Source of the DNA: JAZKFT01 sp965246935
Lineage (GTDB): Bacteria > Bacteroidota > Bacteroidia > Chitinophagales > Chitinophagaceae
Direction: 5' to 3'
Length of the DNA stretch: 64,000 bases
Assembly (NCBI GenBank): GCA_965246935.1
Contig: CBDFGC010000038.1
Location: forward strand, 62,001-126,000
Shown here: positions 1 through 8,029 of the stretch, one piece after another
Layout of the letters: every line of letters begins with the position of its first letter
Position numbering within the stretch: position 1 is the first letter of the stretch
Made by a program: the position numbers and the translations under genes
Notes under the pieces: generated by a model
Database searches by the model: none
Seen by the model: only the letters and a program-made list of their open reading frames with translations
Told to the model about the DNA's origin: nothing

Positions 1-48
1 ACCGGGCGGCTGGTGGAAAAGAAAGGGACGGCGGTGCTGATACGATAA
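1..48 (+). CDS. 3' end of an unidentified gene entering from the left
   Basis: The first frame is open from base 1 and ends in TAA at 46-48, giving a 15-residue tail that ends KKGTAVLIR. It runs convergently toward the operon ending at 282, with a repeat-rich spacer between them. Too short to assign a family; it could also be a chance open frame. Confidence 0.3.
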   Translation, partial: TGRLVEKKGTAVLIR

Positions 49-99
49 TCATTTTTGGTTCTTCTGTAAACGTGGTGGCTTTAGTAATTAATGGGTTTT

Positions 100-212
100 A
101 ACCTTAGTAGCAAACGTTCAACAAAAAAGGAGTGAACCTTATTACCATATTGATACGCTGCTTTTAATAAGGTTACGCGGAGGAGTGAACAATAGCCTCT
201 TCTACTAAGGTT
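100..212. repeat. nested inverted repeats between convergent ends
   Basis: Outer arms AACCTTAGTAG (100-110) and CTACTAAGGTT (202-212) are exact inverted copies. Inside them, AACCTTATTA (136-145) and TAATAAGGTT (165-174) form a second exact pair. AGGAGTGAAC occurs as a direct repeat at 128-137 and 181-190. The position, just past the 3' end of the minus-strand operon, would suit a bidirectional terminator or RNA structure, but there is no clear U-tract, so it may instead be a decayed repeat element. Confidence 0.6.
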
Positions 213-281
213 TAACAGCCGCTTACCGCATATCATCCCCCATAAATTCCGCTATCTATGACGAAGAAACAATTGCTTTAC

Positions 282-1472
282 TTAGGCTTTCATTAAGGTT
301 TCGGAACAAGGACTGCTGCTCATAAATACCTGCTGAAAAGGTTGCTGTAATAATTCCGGAATACGAAATACAGAAGTGGATTGCAACTGTTGGTGCTGGG
401 TGTATAGCAGATTGTTTTTTTCTACCTGATCTGTGCAGGTGATGATCAGATTTTTGGGAATGCCTGCACTGATACAACCATCCGCCTGTAACGCATACTG
501 AACCTGGTTAATATCCAGCGGACCGGTTCGAAAATTACCCTGGTGATTATTAAAAATGTTGGTTTCCTGCTGATTATTTGCCAGTTGCAATAAAGGAGCA
601 TTCGCTACAAAAGGTCCTTCGCCATGGCGGGTATGGTAGGCACGGGTTATATAATAAATTTCTACAGATGAAAACCTTCCTTTATTTCTATTAATTATTT
701 CCAATGCGTTTTTAGATGTTGTATTACTGCGGGTAACATGCGGAAAATAACCGGCATCCATATCTAATAAAATACCCTGCGCTCCTTCAAATACATAATG
801 ATCCCATTGCCTGCTTTTAAAAACAGCTTCCTCAGTAGTAATAAAAATAGAATGGTTTTTCAAAAAATGTAATTGAACCAAATTATTCATAAAACGGTTG
901 TCTTCCCTGGTATGATCAAATGAATTAAAGTCTACATGTAATTCTTCAAGGACTTTTAGCTGATAATAATTCCTGATCTGTAATAATCGCTTTTCGCATT
1001 CATTTGCCTTCAATAAATCTTTTGCTGTAAATGAAATGCCGGACAGTTGCCGTTGTACCGTATTGCCAAAACCCATACCGCAACTGCCATGTCTGTTATT
1101 GCCCCGGTGCTGCTCCTGCAGGCGGTTGTACAAAGCATCATAGTGCGTTGTAATAGCGCAGTTCTCGTCTATATATAATTGTGGTGTTGCCCCCAGTTTT
1201 TCTAATGCGAAATATTCATTCAGCAGGGCAGATATAGCACAGGTGCAGTACGTCGACCAGTAAGTAGCAGCACCCCGCAACGTGCCGGCGCCAAAGCTGG
1301 AAAACACATGGCGCCGGCCATCGGGCATGCAAACGGTATGACCTGCCTGCTGCCCGCCGTTAAAACGAATAACCAGTAGGTTCGTACTGCGGCCACACAA
1401 ATAATCAGTTGCAAGCCCTTTGCCTTCGTCACCAAAGCCAAGGCCAACTACAATACTTGCTGCGTTACTCAT
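282..1472 (-). CDS. divergent adenylosuccinate synthetase (PurA)-family protein
   Basis: 396 aa; last gene of a three-gene operon, its ATG overlapping the vWA stop by 4 bp. The family ligates aspartate to IMP using GTP. Visible PurA signatures are GDEGKG near residues 14-19 (catalytic Asp15), AGHT at 43-46 (catalytic His45), the FEGAQG.LLD segment followed by SNTT, and a YHTRHGEGPF version of the TRVG.GPF motif. The aspartate-binding loop, TTGR.RR in normal PurA, is replaced by a short NFRTGPLD stretch, and the guanine-binding TK.D becomes TCTD. The canonical purA at 51310 has all these motifs, so this paralogue is probably not the housekeeping enzyme. Inference: it makes or binds a different nucleotide-like ligand, or is regulatory. 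Family membership is firm; function is not. Confidence 0.85.
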   Translation of the reverse strand: MSNAASIVVGLGFGDEGKGLATDYLCGRSTNLLVIRFNGGQQAGHTVCMPDGRRHVFSSFGAGTLRGAATYWSTYCTCAISALLNEYFALEKLGATPQLYIDENCAITTHYDALYNRLQEQHRGNNRHGSCGMGFGNTVQRQLSGISFTAKDLLKANECEKRLLQIRNYYQLKVLEELHVDFNSFDHTREDNRFMNNLVQLHFLKNHSIFITTEEAVFKSRQWDHYVFEGAQGILLDMDAGYFPHVTRSNTTSKNALEIINRNKGRFSSVEIYYITRAYHTRHGEGPFVANAPLLQLANNQQETNIFNNHQGNFRTGPLDINQVQYALQADGCISAGIPKNLIITCTDQVEKNNLLYTQHQQLQSTSVFRIPELLQQPFQQVFMSSSPCSETLMKA

Positions 1473-2410
1473 AACTTAAATACCCGTGATAATACTCCTT
1501 CTTTCTTTGCCGGTTGTTTGGCTACAGATGTATTTATTCTCATCAACGCATTGCCAACGGTAGTTGCTGTTGTTTTATCGAATGATTTTAAAATCTCCTG
1601 CATATCTACACCATGTATTACAGCTACCGTAGCAGCAATGGTTTCAGCTATGGCATTATAATCGTTTAAAACAATCAGGCGTTCGCCAAGCGTAGCTTTC
1701 CAGTAGCCTAATATGGCAGGACTATCTTTATATGAAGCTTCATTAATATGAATATGAAAAACATGGTAGCTACGCTGTACTTCTTCCAGCAATTGCTCAT
1801 CTGTAAGTTCTAAAGGCTCAGGATAACCCATAATTGCCTTCAGGCTGTCTTTATCTAATTTATTCCAGCTCGCTTCGTCGCCAATGGTAAATAAAAATCC
1901 TTTCTGGCCACGCTTTTCAAAGCAGTCGCAACTGGTATGCCGGGCACCAAATAACCAGGCCAATAAATAGGACTCCAGGGCCTGCCCCCCGCCGCCGCCT
2001 TCAATAAAAATTTCCGTAAGCCATTTGTCTAATTCTGCCGTGCCGCTTTCAAACTGGCCAACCTGCAGTGGAAAACGGTCAGTAACATGATCGCCAATAC
2101 CACCGAATAAAATTTGCGGATGTTCAATGCCATGGTCAATCAGCGTGTTCATTAAAGCACCCAGCTTTTCACGAACCAGTATTTCCGGTATGCGCCCCAT
2201 GCTGCCGGTTACATCCAGGAACACTGCAATGGAAAGAGATTCCGGGTGGATATCCGAATCCCGGCTTTCCCGGAATTGTACGCCTTTTGGCAACATGCTG
2301 CCTGCTGCCATGCCGGTTTTATTGTTGGCGAAAATATCATCCACACTTGCATTAGTGCGGGTGTCTTTCAGATTGCTATATGCAGCATCGGACCAGTTTG
2401 TGTAACCCAT
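1469..2410 (-). CDS. von Willebrand factor A (vWA) domain protein
   Basis: 313 aa, cytosolic (no signal peptide). After an N-terminal arm of about 60 residues comes a vWA fold starting SIAVFLDVTGSMG, a MIDAS-type D.TGS metal site (D.S.S family variant), followed by a GGIGDH strand and a Gly-rich GGGGGQ loop. vWA domains of this type assemble protein complexes through a bound divalent metal. It is the middle gene of the triad: 4 bp separate its start from the preceding stop, and it overlaps the PurA-like gene by 4 bp, so the three products are almost certainly made together. The C-terminal 50 residues have no recognisable domain. It resembles stress- or conflict-operon vWA proteins (TerY-like) only in general architecture. 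Confidence 0.85.
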   Translation of the reverse strand: MGYTNWSDAAYSNLKDTRTNASVDDIFANNKTGMAAGSMLPKGVQFRESRDSDIHPESLSIAVFLDVTGSMGRIPEILVREKLGALMNTLIDHGIEHPQILFGGIGDHVTDRFPLQVGQFESGTAELDKWLTEIFIEGGGGGQALESYLLAWLFGARHTSCDCFEKRGQKGFLFTIGDEASWNKLDKDSLKAIMGYPEPLELTDEQLLEEVQRSYHVFHIHINEASYKDSPAILGYWKATLGERLIVLNDYNAIAETIAATVAVIHGVDMQEILKSFDKTTATTVGNALMRINTSVAKQPAKKEGVLSRVFKL

Positions 2411-2414
2411 TTTT

Positions 2415-3293
2415 TTAAATATTTAAAGAATGAAAAATCGGTTTGCCAAATAGCTGTACTAATAATTTCCGGTAATCCTGGTAGGTTTGATAACTGTTGT
2501 AATGCGGTGTAATTAAAAATTCAATCAGTTGCTCATTCACCGTTTTTTTAAGTACAATTCCATTTCCCGATTTGTCGCCCATGGCATACAAAGCGGTGCG
2601 TTGTGCCAGGTTGATATCGATGTACGGAATTGCTTTTTTCTGGTTAAAAACAACAGCCGGGTACCAGTTAATATACCGCCCGGAAATACTTTCCGGCTTT
2701 GTGTTTACAGGCATAAGATGGTAGAAAGATACACAAACAATACCATGTGTTTCCGGTACAATAAAAATGGATTCCGGATTAATTCCTAAATGGCAATAGC
2801 CTGTTTGGTGTAGCCAGCTAATGAGTTCATATACACGGCTCAATATCCAGTCGGTATGTTCATGCGGCAATACCAGGTGTGTAAGTGGCAACATGCGGTG
2901 GGTACTTTTCACCGTCAATTCATTATTTAAAAAACGCATGCTTTGCGGCAGGTATTTTTTAAAATGGGCAGCAGCATCGTCTTTCAGGTTCATCAGCATT
3001 TGATAATGCTTGTAAGAACGCTGTAGCAAACTTGTATCGCCGGTAAAAACAACTTCGTTTTCTGCAGTAAAAACAAACGCTCCTGCATCATCTTCCCCAT
3101 TGCTATATTTATCCATCTCTTTTCGATACTGGTTTAGCTTTGCAACGGCATCACCGGCTAATGAAAGTTTGCAAACATCCGGGTGCAGTAGTTTTACCAT
3201 ATCTGTATACTCCTGCTGATAATTACGGATAGTAAAAATATCCTCTGCTTTGTGAGATGCTACTATTTTAATCAGCAACGTTTGCGCTTCCAT
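2415..3293 (-). CDS. J-domain / degenerate protein-kinase fusion
   Basis: 292 aa; first gene of the triad. Residues about 20-65 look like a DnaJ J-domain: helix II ending KLLHPD (HPD at 37-39, the Hsp70-stimulating tripeptide) and a helix III of the AVAKLNQYRKEM type. From about 75 the protein resembles a Ser/Thr kinase fold. The catalytic loop reads HLGINPESIF where active kinases have HRDLKPEN.., so the catalytic Asp (Gly170) and Mg-binding Asn (Ser175) are missing, and no DFG is visible after it. It is therefore probably a pseudokinase used for binding. A role recruiting Hsp70/DnaK to the vWA and PurA-like partners is inferred from fusion and operon structure only. Confidence 0.7.
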   Translation of the reverse strand: MEAQTLLIKIVASHKAEDIFTIRNYQQEYTDMVKLLHPDVCKLSLAGDAVAKLNQYRKEMDKYSNGEDDAGAFVFTAENEVVFTGDTSLLQRSYKHYQMLMNLKDDAAAHFKKYLPQSMRFLNNELTVKSTHRMLPLTHLVLPHEHTDWILSRVYELISWLHQTGYCHLGINPESIFIVPETHGIVCVSFYHLMPVNTKPESISGRYINWYPAVVFNQKKAIPYIDINLAQRTALYAMGDKSGNGIVLKKTVNEQLIEFLITPHYNSYQTYQDYRKLLVQLFGKPIFHSLNI

Positions 3294-3328
3294 GATAGTA
3301 AGGTTCCGGTGTAAATGTTTGCGTTATT

Positions 3329-3481
3329 ATGACACAAAGTAAACAGCAATTAATCTTTCAACCAAATTTATTTGCGTTATTTCCACGCAAAGGGATTGAT
3401 GAACAATTTACAGGTTATAAAAAGGGCGGATCTAATTATTTTTTGAGTATACCTTCTCATACGATGGACGGAATGATATAG
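3329..3481 (+). CDS. possible 50-aa small ORF, divergent from the triad
   Basis: ATG at 3329 to TAG at 3481 on the plus strand, containing LFALFPRKGIDEQFTGYKKG. It occupies the spacer between the triad and pepF and overlaps the putative triad promoter on the other strand. Composition looks protein-like, but no family is recognised. It could be a truncated remnant or a chance ORF. Confidence 0.3.
   Translation: MTQSKQQLIFQPNLFALFPRKGIDEQFTGYKKGGSNYFLSIPSHTMDGMI
3363..3391 (-). promoter_or_regulatory. candidate promoter of the vWA/PurA-like triad
   Basis: On the minus strand TAAATTTG (3370-3363) matches the Bacteroidota -7 element TAnnTTTG, and TTTG (3391-3388) lies 17 nt upstream as a -33-like element. 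It sits about 70 nt upstream of the first triad gene, in the correct direction. Confidence 0.4.
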
Positions 3482-3546
3482 ATTGACCCCAATTACCACT
3501 AACCTACTTTGAGTAAGAAACAATTAATCAAAAAAATAGGGTGCAA

Positions 3547-3577
3547 TAAAAAAGGCAGGACAAAATCCTACCTTTTT
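3547..3577 (-). terminator. terminator-like hairpin after pepF
   Basis: AAAAGGCAGGA (3550-3560) pairs with TCCTACCTTTTT (3566-3577) with one mismatch across a 5-nt loop. It lies about 20 nt beyond the stop of the minus-strand peptidase gene and has A/T-rich flanks on both sides, so it may act bidirectionally. Confidence 0.55.
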
Positions 3578-3595
3578 CATTGGTAATTTAAAAAA

Positions 3596-5380
3596 TTACG
3601 CTGTTATTTTATTATACTCATTCAGCGTAAAATCCATTAACTCTTTAATATGCTTTGGTGAAAAATTGAATTTAATACCGGCAGCTGCGTATAACTCGGG
3701 TAATGTTTTAGTGCCGCCCAGGCTTAATGCTTTCATGTAATTTTCCAAAGCCTGTTGTGGCTGTTGCTTATACTGCATCCATAAAGCAATGGCACCTAAT
3801 TGAGCAATACCATATTCGATGTAATAAAACGGCACTTCAAACAGGTGCAACTGGCGCTGCCAGCCGTATTTGCGGTATTCTTCCAGACCACTGGTATCCA
3901 ATGTCTCGGTGGCAAATTCATTGATAATGGCCACCCATGCTTCGGCACGTTCTTCCAGTGTATGGGACGGGTGCGTATATACCCAATGCTGAAATTTATC
4001 AATAGTAGCTATCCAGGGGAAAATAGTCAGCGTACGTTCCAACTGATGCTCTTTGGCCCGTTTCAACTCTTCTTCGTTATCAAAAAAGCTTTCCCAGTGG
4101 TCCATACTAATGAGTTCCATGCTCATGCTGGCTACTTCCGCTATTTCCATCGGGTATTCCTTAAAGGCACTCAACTGAAGCCGGTGGGCTAAAAAAGAAT
4201 GTACGGCATGGCCGCCTTCGTGTACCATCGTTGTTACATCGTGCATTTGCCCGGCAGCATTCATGAAAATAAATGGAGCACCACTTTCGGCCAGTGGGCA
4301 GTTGTAGCCCCCCGGGGCCTTACCCATGCGGCTCTCCAGGTCAAAATGGCCTAATTCCATCATCTTGCGAAAGCAACCGGCAAAAAAAGGATTAATCTTT
4401 TCGAAACAGCTTATTGATTTTGCCAGTAATTCTTCGCCGGTTTCAAAGGGCTTCAATGGCTCTACGCCTTCTGCTTCAGCTTCCAGATCCCAGGGCCTTA
4501 AGCTATCAACATTTAGTTTTTCTCTTTTGCGCCGGTAAATGGCATCAACAATAGGCAGGGAATATTGCTTTACGCCTTCATGAAACTGAAAACAATCTTC
4601 CGGTGTATAATCGAAGCGGCCTAATTCTTTGAATTTATAATCCCGGTAGTTTGCAAAACCAGTATTCAGGGCAATCTGGTTACGCTTTTCAACCAGCTTG
4701 CTATACAGTTCGTTCAGGACTTCTTTATCCTGTACCCGCCGGTTCTGTATTTTAAAATATACCTGCTCCCGTTCCGAACGGTCTTTACTTTCCAAAAATT
4801 TAGCTGCCTGCTGCAGGGTATATTCCTGTCCACCGTGTTCAATGGTCATGCGGCCGTTTATCTGGCCAAACTGCTGTTGTAATACACCCAATTCAGCCTG
4901 CAGCGGAATATTTTCTTCCCGGAATATGTCGATGTTCTTTTTTACGCTGCGCAGGTAAGTGAAGTATGTCTCCGTACCCAGTTCAATGGTAAATGGCGAA
5001 GCAATTAATTTTTTATTCAGCGCATCGGCATACGGCTGTATCCGGGGCTGTATTTCCATCACAAAAAAGTTGAAAGCGTGTTCCAGTGCTTTGTTTTCTG
5101 TGTCGCAGGTCATTTTTATCTGGCGCCAGCAGGCATCTTCGCTTACCACAGCTTCCAGTTCACTACTGTCTTTCAGCCATTGTTCCAAAGCGGCAGGGCT
5201 ATCAATATTTCTTTCTAATAAATTTTTAAAGAATGGTTCTAATGCCTCCCAGGTTGTTACCGTAAAATCCTGCGGTAAAAAGTGGCGGGGTAATTTTTGT
5301 ATATCAGCGGCCCCCTGTCCCCCAACGGGGGAACTTAGACCGGGCACCATAGCTTCGCTATTCTGAATATTTGTATTCAA
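3596..5380 (-). CDS. pepF: M3-family oligoendopeptidase F-like zinc metallopeptidase
   Basis: 594 aa, the normal length for this family; a cytosolic zinc oligopeptidase that trims short peptides. The catalytic HEGGH (HE..H) motif is in the second half, with the downstream EIAEVASMSME segment supplying the third zinc ligand, and an N-terminal oligopeptidase domain before it. No signal peptide. The N-terminal segment GLSSPVGGQGAA (about residues 14-25) is not family sequence: it is encoded by a G/C-rich palindrome of the dispersed repeat family, read in frame. Translation may begin at the first Met used here. Neighbours are unrelated and it is probably transcribed alone; a hairpin follows its stop. 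Confidence 0.9.
   Translation of the reverse strand: MNTNIQNSEAMVPGLSSPVGGQGAADIQKLPRHFLPQDFTVTTWEALEPFFKNLLERNIDSPAALEQWLKDSSELEAVVSEDACWRQIKMTCDTENKALEHAFNFFVMEIQPRIQPYADALNKKLIASPFTIELGTETYFTYLRSVKKNIDIFREENIPLQAELGVLQQQFGQINGRMTIEHGGQEYTLQQAAKFLESKDRSEREQVYFKIQNRRVQDKEVLNELYSKLVEKRNQIALNTGFANYRDYKFKELGRFDYTPEDCFQFHEGVKQYSLPIVDAIYRRKREKLNVDSLRPWDLEAEAEGVEPLKPFETGEELLAKSISCFEKINPFFAGCFRKMMELGHFDLESRMGKAPGGYNCPLAESGAPFIFMNAAGQMHDVTTMVHEGGHAVHSFLAHRLQLSAFKEYPMEIAEVASMSMELISMDHWESFFDNEEELKRAKEHQLERTLTIFPWIATIDKFQHWVYTHPSHTLEERAEAWVAIINEFATETLDTSGLEEYRKYGWQRQLHLFEVPFYYIEYGIAQLGAIALWMQYKQQPQQALENYMKALSLGGTKTLPELYAAAGIKFNFSPKHIKELMDFTLNEYNKITA
5305..5345. repeat. G/C-rich dispersed palindrome inside the pepF 5' end
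   Basis: CCCCCTGTCCCCCAACGGGG and its flanks form an imperfect palindrome of the same family as copies at 8.0, 8.2, 10.7, 10.8, 13.2, 13.5 and 13.7 kb. Here it lies in the coding region and keeps the frame. Confidence 0.65.
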
Positions 5381-5484
5381 TGTTAGATGAAAAATTTGAT
5401 GATTTTAAAGACTGAATGTTCGTTTGCACCTGCCGGCACTTCGGATTGTTTGCTATGGCGGAAGTAGTTGGAGAGGTCATTCTT

Positions 5485-6006
5485 CTATGAAGGAGAAGGT
5501 ACAGCTGTATCTGTTTCGGAATTTACAGCAGCTGTAGGGTTCTCTTGCAAGGCTTCTTCATGCTGATCTTCTACGTTTCCTTCCGCCGTGGCGGAGAGAT
5601 CAGAGGGGGCTTCCTCTTCATTGCTGCTGATCTTCATTTCTACACCGGCGTTTTTAAGAATGCCAAACCATTTGACCATTTTCTTTTTATCGCTTACATA
5701 CACACGGGTTTCGTCCATATCCGGCATTACCTTTCCAAAGTAAGTATTTACGGCCGCTGCATCTTTATCAGAAGGCAGGGCTTCTTCACTAGCCTGCATG
5801 GCCTGAAAAACTTCAACCAGGTTTACATTGCTGCTGTGGGTGTACACTTCAATGCTTTCCAGGTGCGAAAAATTGTGGGTACGGCTGGCGGCAAATTTGG
5901 TCGTGCCATCTTCCAGGTTGCGTACCACGGCGCCATCGTTTTTACTGGTTACCAGTTCGTATAGTCCTGGCAGTCCGGTTACGGCTATTATGCGTTTGTA
6001 TTCCAT
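5485..6006 (-). CDS. DUF5606-type conserved Bacteroidota protein
   Basis: 173 aa. The N-terminal 125 residues (MEYKRIIAVTGLPGLYELV start, then SRTHNFSHLESIEVYTHS) match my recollection of the DUF5606 family, a small domain almost confined to Bacteroidota and of unknown biochemical role. The Glu/Ala/Ser-rich tail from about residue 130 is low complexity and probably disordered. No signal peptide or membrane segment. It is followed by pepF on the same strand after a gap of about 100 bp, so they may be co-transcribed. Confidence 0.8.
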   Translation of the reverse strand: MEYKRIIAVTGLPGLYELVTSKNDGAVVRNLEDGTTKFAASRTHNFSHLESIEVYTHSSNVNLVEVFQAMQASEEALPSDKDAAAVNTYFGKVMPDMDETRVYVSDKKKMVKWFGILKNAGVEMKISSNEEEAPSDLSATAEGNVEDQHEEALQENPTAAVNSETDTAVPSPS

Positions 6007-6387
6007 TTAAATTTAAATTTTGGGTTTGCAAAGTAACGCAAACCGTGGTGAGAGACAGCGAATGAATACTAAAGGATCGGTAAAAATAGTGAATGGTCAA
6101 TAAGTCCGTTGCCATTTACAAGCATAACGGATTAAAATCCGTTGCTATTTATCATTACAACGGACTGAAGTCCGTTGCTACAAAATGGATCGTGCCTACG
6201 GCATTTCAAGTTGTCTTTTCCACTCAAAGCTTCGTAGAGGCGGCCCATTTTGTAGCGCAGGGTTTTAACCCTGAGACCGCAGGAACGGTTAATATTATAA
6301 ACCTTACGTTATATCATTAAAAAAGCCCCGGCTGATAAATCAGCACAAGGCTTTTAAAGCTTCTTATTTTAAATAGTTGCAGGAGTA
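6007..6387. repeat. repeat-filled spacer with ACGGA..TCCGT units
   Basis: No gene. Around 6117-6183 two related units (CGGATTAAAATCCG and CGGACTGAAGTCCG) lie head to tail as short palindromes, each followed by TTGCTA. At 6255-6272 there is another palindrome built on AGGGTTTTAACCCT. Such units are common in intergenic DNA of Bacteroidota. The open frame across them is a by-product of the repeat. Confidence 0.65.
6321..6356 (-). terminator. terminator-like hairpin after the DUF4920 gene
   Basis: AAAAAGCC (6321-6328) pairs with GGCTTTT (6350-6356), with an inner GCTGAT/ATCAGC hairpin (6332-6345). It lies about 30 nt past the stop of the minus-strand gene at 6388 and ends in a U-run in that direction. 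Confidence 0.6.
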
Positions 6388-6861
6388 TTATTGCACCACT
6401 ACAATTCCTTTAGCAGTCAGGTTTATTTCTTCTTCTGGTTTGGTAATAGCAGCTATTTCCTCCGGACTTTTTTTAGCATCTGCGGCATAGTGTTTCAGTT
6501 CGCCAACGGTAGTTACTTTCTTGAATGCTTCTCCATCTACCACCACCGTTTTGCCTTTAATAGCTGTTGGTAAAAAGAAGGCATAATCCTGCATTTTTAC
6601 AAAGGCTGTGGTGCTATCGTTTACGGCCAGTTTTAGCCAGCAACCTTTTTTAGGACAAACATCCAGTACTGTTGCTCTTATTTTTACATCTACCTTATCC
6701 TTACCGTCCAGCATAGCAGGCAATTCATTAATAGCGGTAGCGCCGTTTGCATCTACTTTAGCGCCAAAGTTTGAGCCGGGTTTTGCAGGTACATTAGGTG
6801 GCTGGGCCTGTGCGAAGCCAACAGCAAATACAAAACCGGTTAGGGCTAAAAGCTTTTTCAT
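6388..6861 (-). CDS. exported DUF4920-type protein
   Basis: 157 aa with a cleavable signal peptide (MKKLLALTGFVFAVGFAQAQ). The mature part contains the DVCPKKGCWLKL segment with two close cysteines that typifies DUF4920, a small periplasmic beta-rich domain of unknown function found mainly in Bacteroidota; the cysteine pair suggests metal or redox chemistry but this is not shown. It has its own hairpin downstream and a 70-bp spacer to the next gene upstream. Confidence 0.85.
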   Translation of the reverse strand: MKKLLALTGFVFAVGFAQAQPPNVPAKPGSNFGAKVDANGATAINELPAMLDGKDKVDVKIRATVLDVCPKKGCWLKLAVNDSTTAFVKMQDYAFFLPTAIKGKTVVVDGEAFKKVTTVGELKHYAADAKKSPEEIAAITKPEEEINLTAKGIVVVQ

Positions 6862-6930
6862 GCCTGATTGATTTTAAATTGAAGTGCAAATATAGGCCTG
6901 GATATGTAAAATGATTAGCTATGTACTGGT

Positions 6931-7320
6931 TTAGCCTTTGCGCCGGTTACCCATGCGTTCTCTTAATTTTTCTTTTTGTTCGTCCTGCTGCTGTTCATAA
7001 ATGGCATATTGCTTTTCATCCAGCACTGTTTTCATGGCAGCATTTTTATCCTCCTGTGCTTTTTTCAGCGTTTTCATTTTATCCATGCGTTTCTCATCGC
7101 TGCTACGCAAAGCCACCGCCTGCTGCATAAATATTTTGTTGATGCTATCCACGGAAACTTCTTGCTGCGGCGTTAAATTGAGTTGTTTTTTTAACTTCTG
7201 TGATTGAGCTTGTCGTTTTTCTTCAGGTGTTTTTTTAGAAGTAGTTGTACTGTCCTGGGCAGTAGCGCTACCTACGAACCCGTTGAGGGCTAACAGGCAA
7301 ATCAAAAGAATGTGTTTCAT
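6931..7320 (-). CDS. small secreted helical protein, Spy/CpxP-like in appearance
   Basis: 129 aa from the internal ATG at 7320, chosen because MKHILLICLLALNGFVGSAT then forms a proper signal peptide; a longer frame starts at 7362 but places charged residues ahead of it. The mature chain is highly charged and helical, with an LNLTPQQEVSVDSI segment resembling the LTPEQ motif of Spy/CpxP-type periplasmic proteins, and ends in Arg/Lys-rich RERMGNRRKG. Likely periplasmic; function unknown. Confidence 0.7.
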   Translation of the reverse strand: MKHILLICLLALNGFVGSATAQDSTTTSKKTPEEKRQAQSQKLKKQLNLTPQQEVSVDSINKIFMQQAVALRSSDEKRMDKMKTLKKAQEDKNAAMKTVLDEKQYAIYEQQQDEQKEKLRERMGNRRKG

Positions 7321-7385
7321 ATAAAATTTTAAATTGAGCCTGTCCGACTTATGACCCGCCACCCAAGTTTAAATATAACTACCAG

Positions 7386-8024
7386 CTAATTTTGTGCGAT
7401 CACCGCATCTATTTTTTGTGTTAACGCCTCTTCATTCATGAAGCCTTGTGCTATTAAATAGATTTTATTTTCCGAAGCCTGCATAAACACCTGCGGAAAA
7501 CCACTGACTCCTAACCGGCGGCATAACTCAAATTCTTCATAGGCTTTTGTTTTATACTCCTCACTCTTTAGTTTCAGATAGAATTCCGTTTTCGTTAATT
7601 CGTATTTTTCTATTAAGTGGCGGTAGGCTTCATTATCGGTCAGGTCCCGGCCTTCGTAGTGCAGGCTGTGCTGCAAATCAGCAGCAAATTGCACCTGCTT
7701 TTCCGGAAACAATTCTTTGAAAATACATAGTGCAATAGCCGGTTTTTCACTGTTTGGATACCAGTCGCTTTCCGCAGGGTTTTGAATATGCCAAAGATAA
7801 TCTGTGCCAAAGCGGATGCCGGTTGTTGCTTCCACGGTTTTATAAGCCTGGCTGATATAAACTGCTGTGGCGCTGATGTGTACCGGCTTTTGCGGCAATA
7901 CCATGCCACCGCTCAGTACTTCAACATACAATTGCCGGCTATACGTTTCTGCTATTTTTGAAATGACGGGGCTAAAGCCATAACACCAGCCACAGTAAGC
8001 ATCATAGCAGTAAATCAGTGTCAT
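7386..8024 (-). CDS. DsbA-family (FrnE-like) thioredoxin-fold protein
   Basis: 212 aa from the ATG at 8024, after which MTLIYCYDAYCGWCYGFSPV starts a DSBA-type thioredoxin fold with a C-x-x-C site. The family catalyses thiol-disulfide exchange; cytosolic FrnE-like members have no signal peptide, as here. RRLGVSGFPQVFM is the cis-proline loop. The frame is open further upstream to 8150, but that part is encoded by a dispersed palindrome, so the internal ATG is preferred. The repeat end places GGGAGGC just 5' of this ATG, a Shine-Dalgarno-like match donated by the repeat. Confidence 0.85.
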   Translation of the reverse strand: MTLIYCYDAYCGWCYGFSPVISKIAETYSRQLYVEVLSGGMVLPQKPVHISATAVYISQAYKTVEATTGIRFGTDYLWHIQNPAESDWYPNSEKPAIALCIFKELFPEKQVQFAADLQHSLHYEGRDLTDNEAYRHLIEKYELTKTEFYLKLKSEEYKTKAYEEFELCRRLGVSGFPQVFMQASENKIYLIAQGFMNEEALTQKIDAVIAQN

Positions 8025-8029
8025 AAAAG

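Noticed and set aside
282..1472. Recent duplication of the housekeeping purA
   Set aside because: Too divergent from the copy at 51310 across loops and length; it is an old paralogue or transferred gene.
6093..6320. Open frame with repeated NGLKSVA peptides
   Set aside because: It translates the ACGGA..TCCGT repeats; the periodicity is DNA-level, not a protein.
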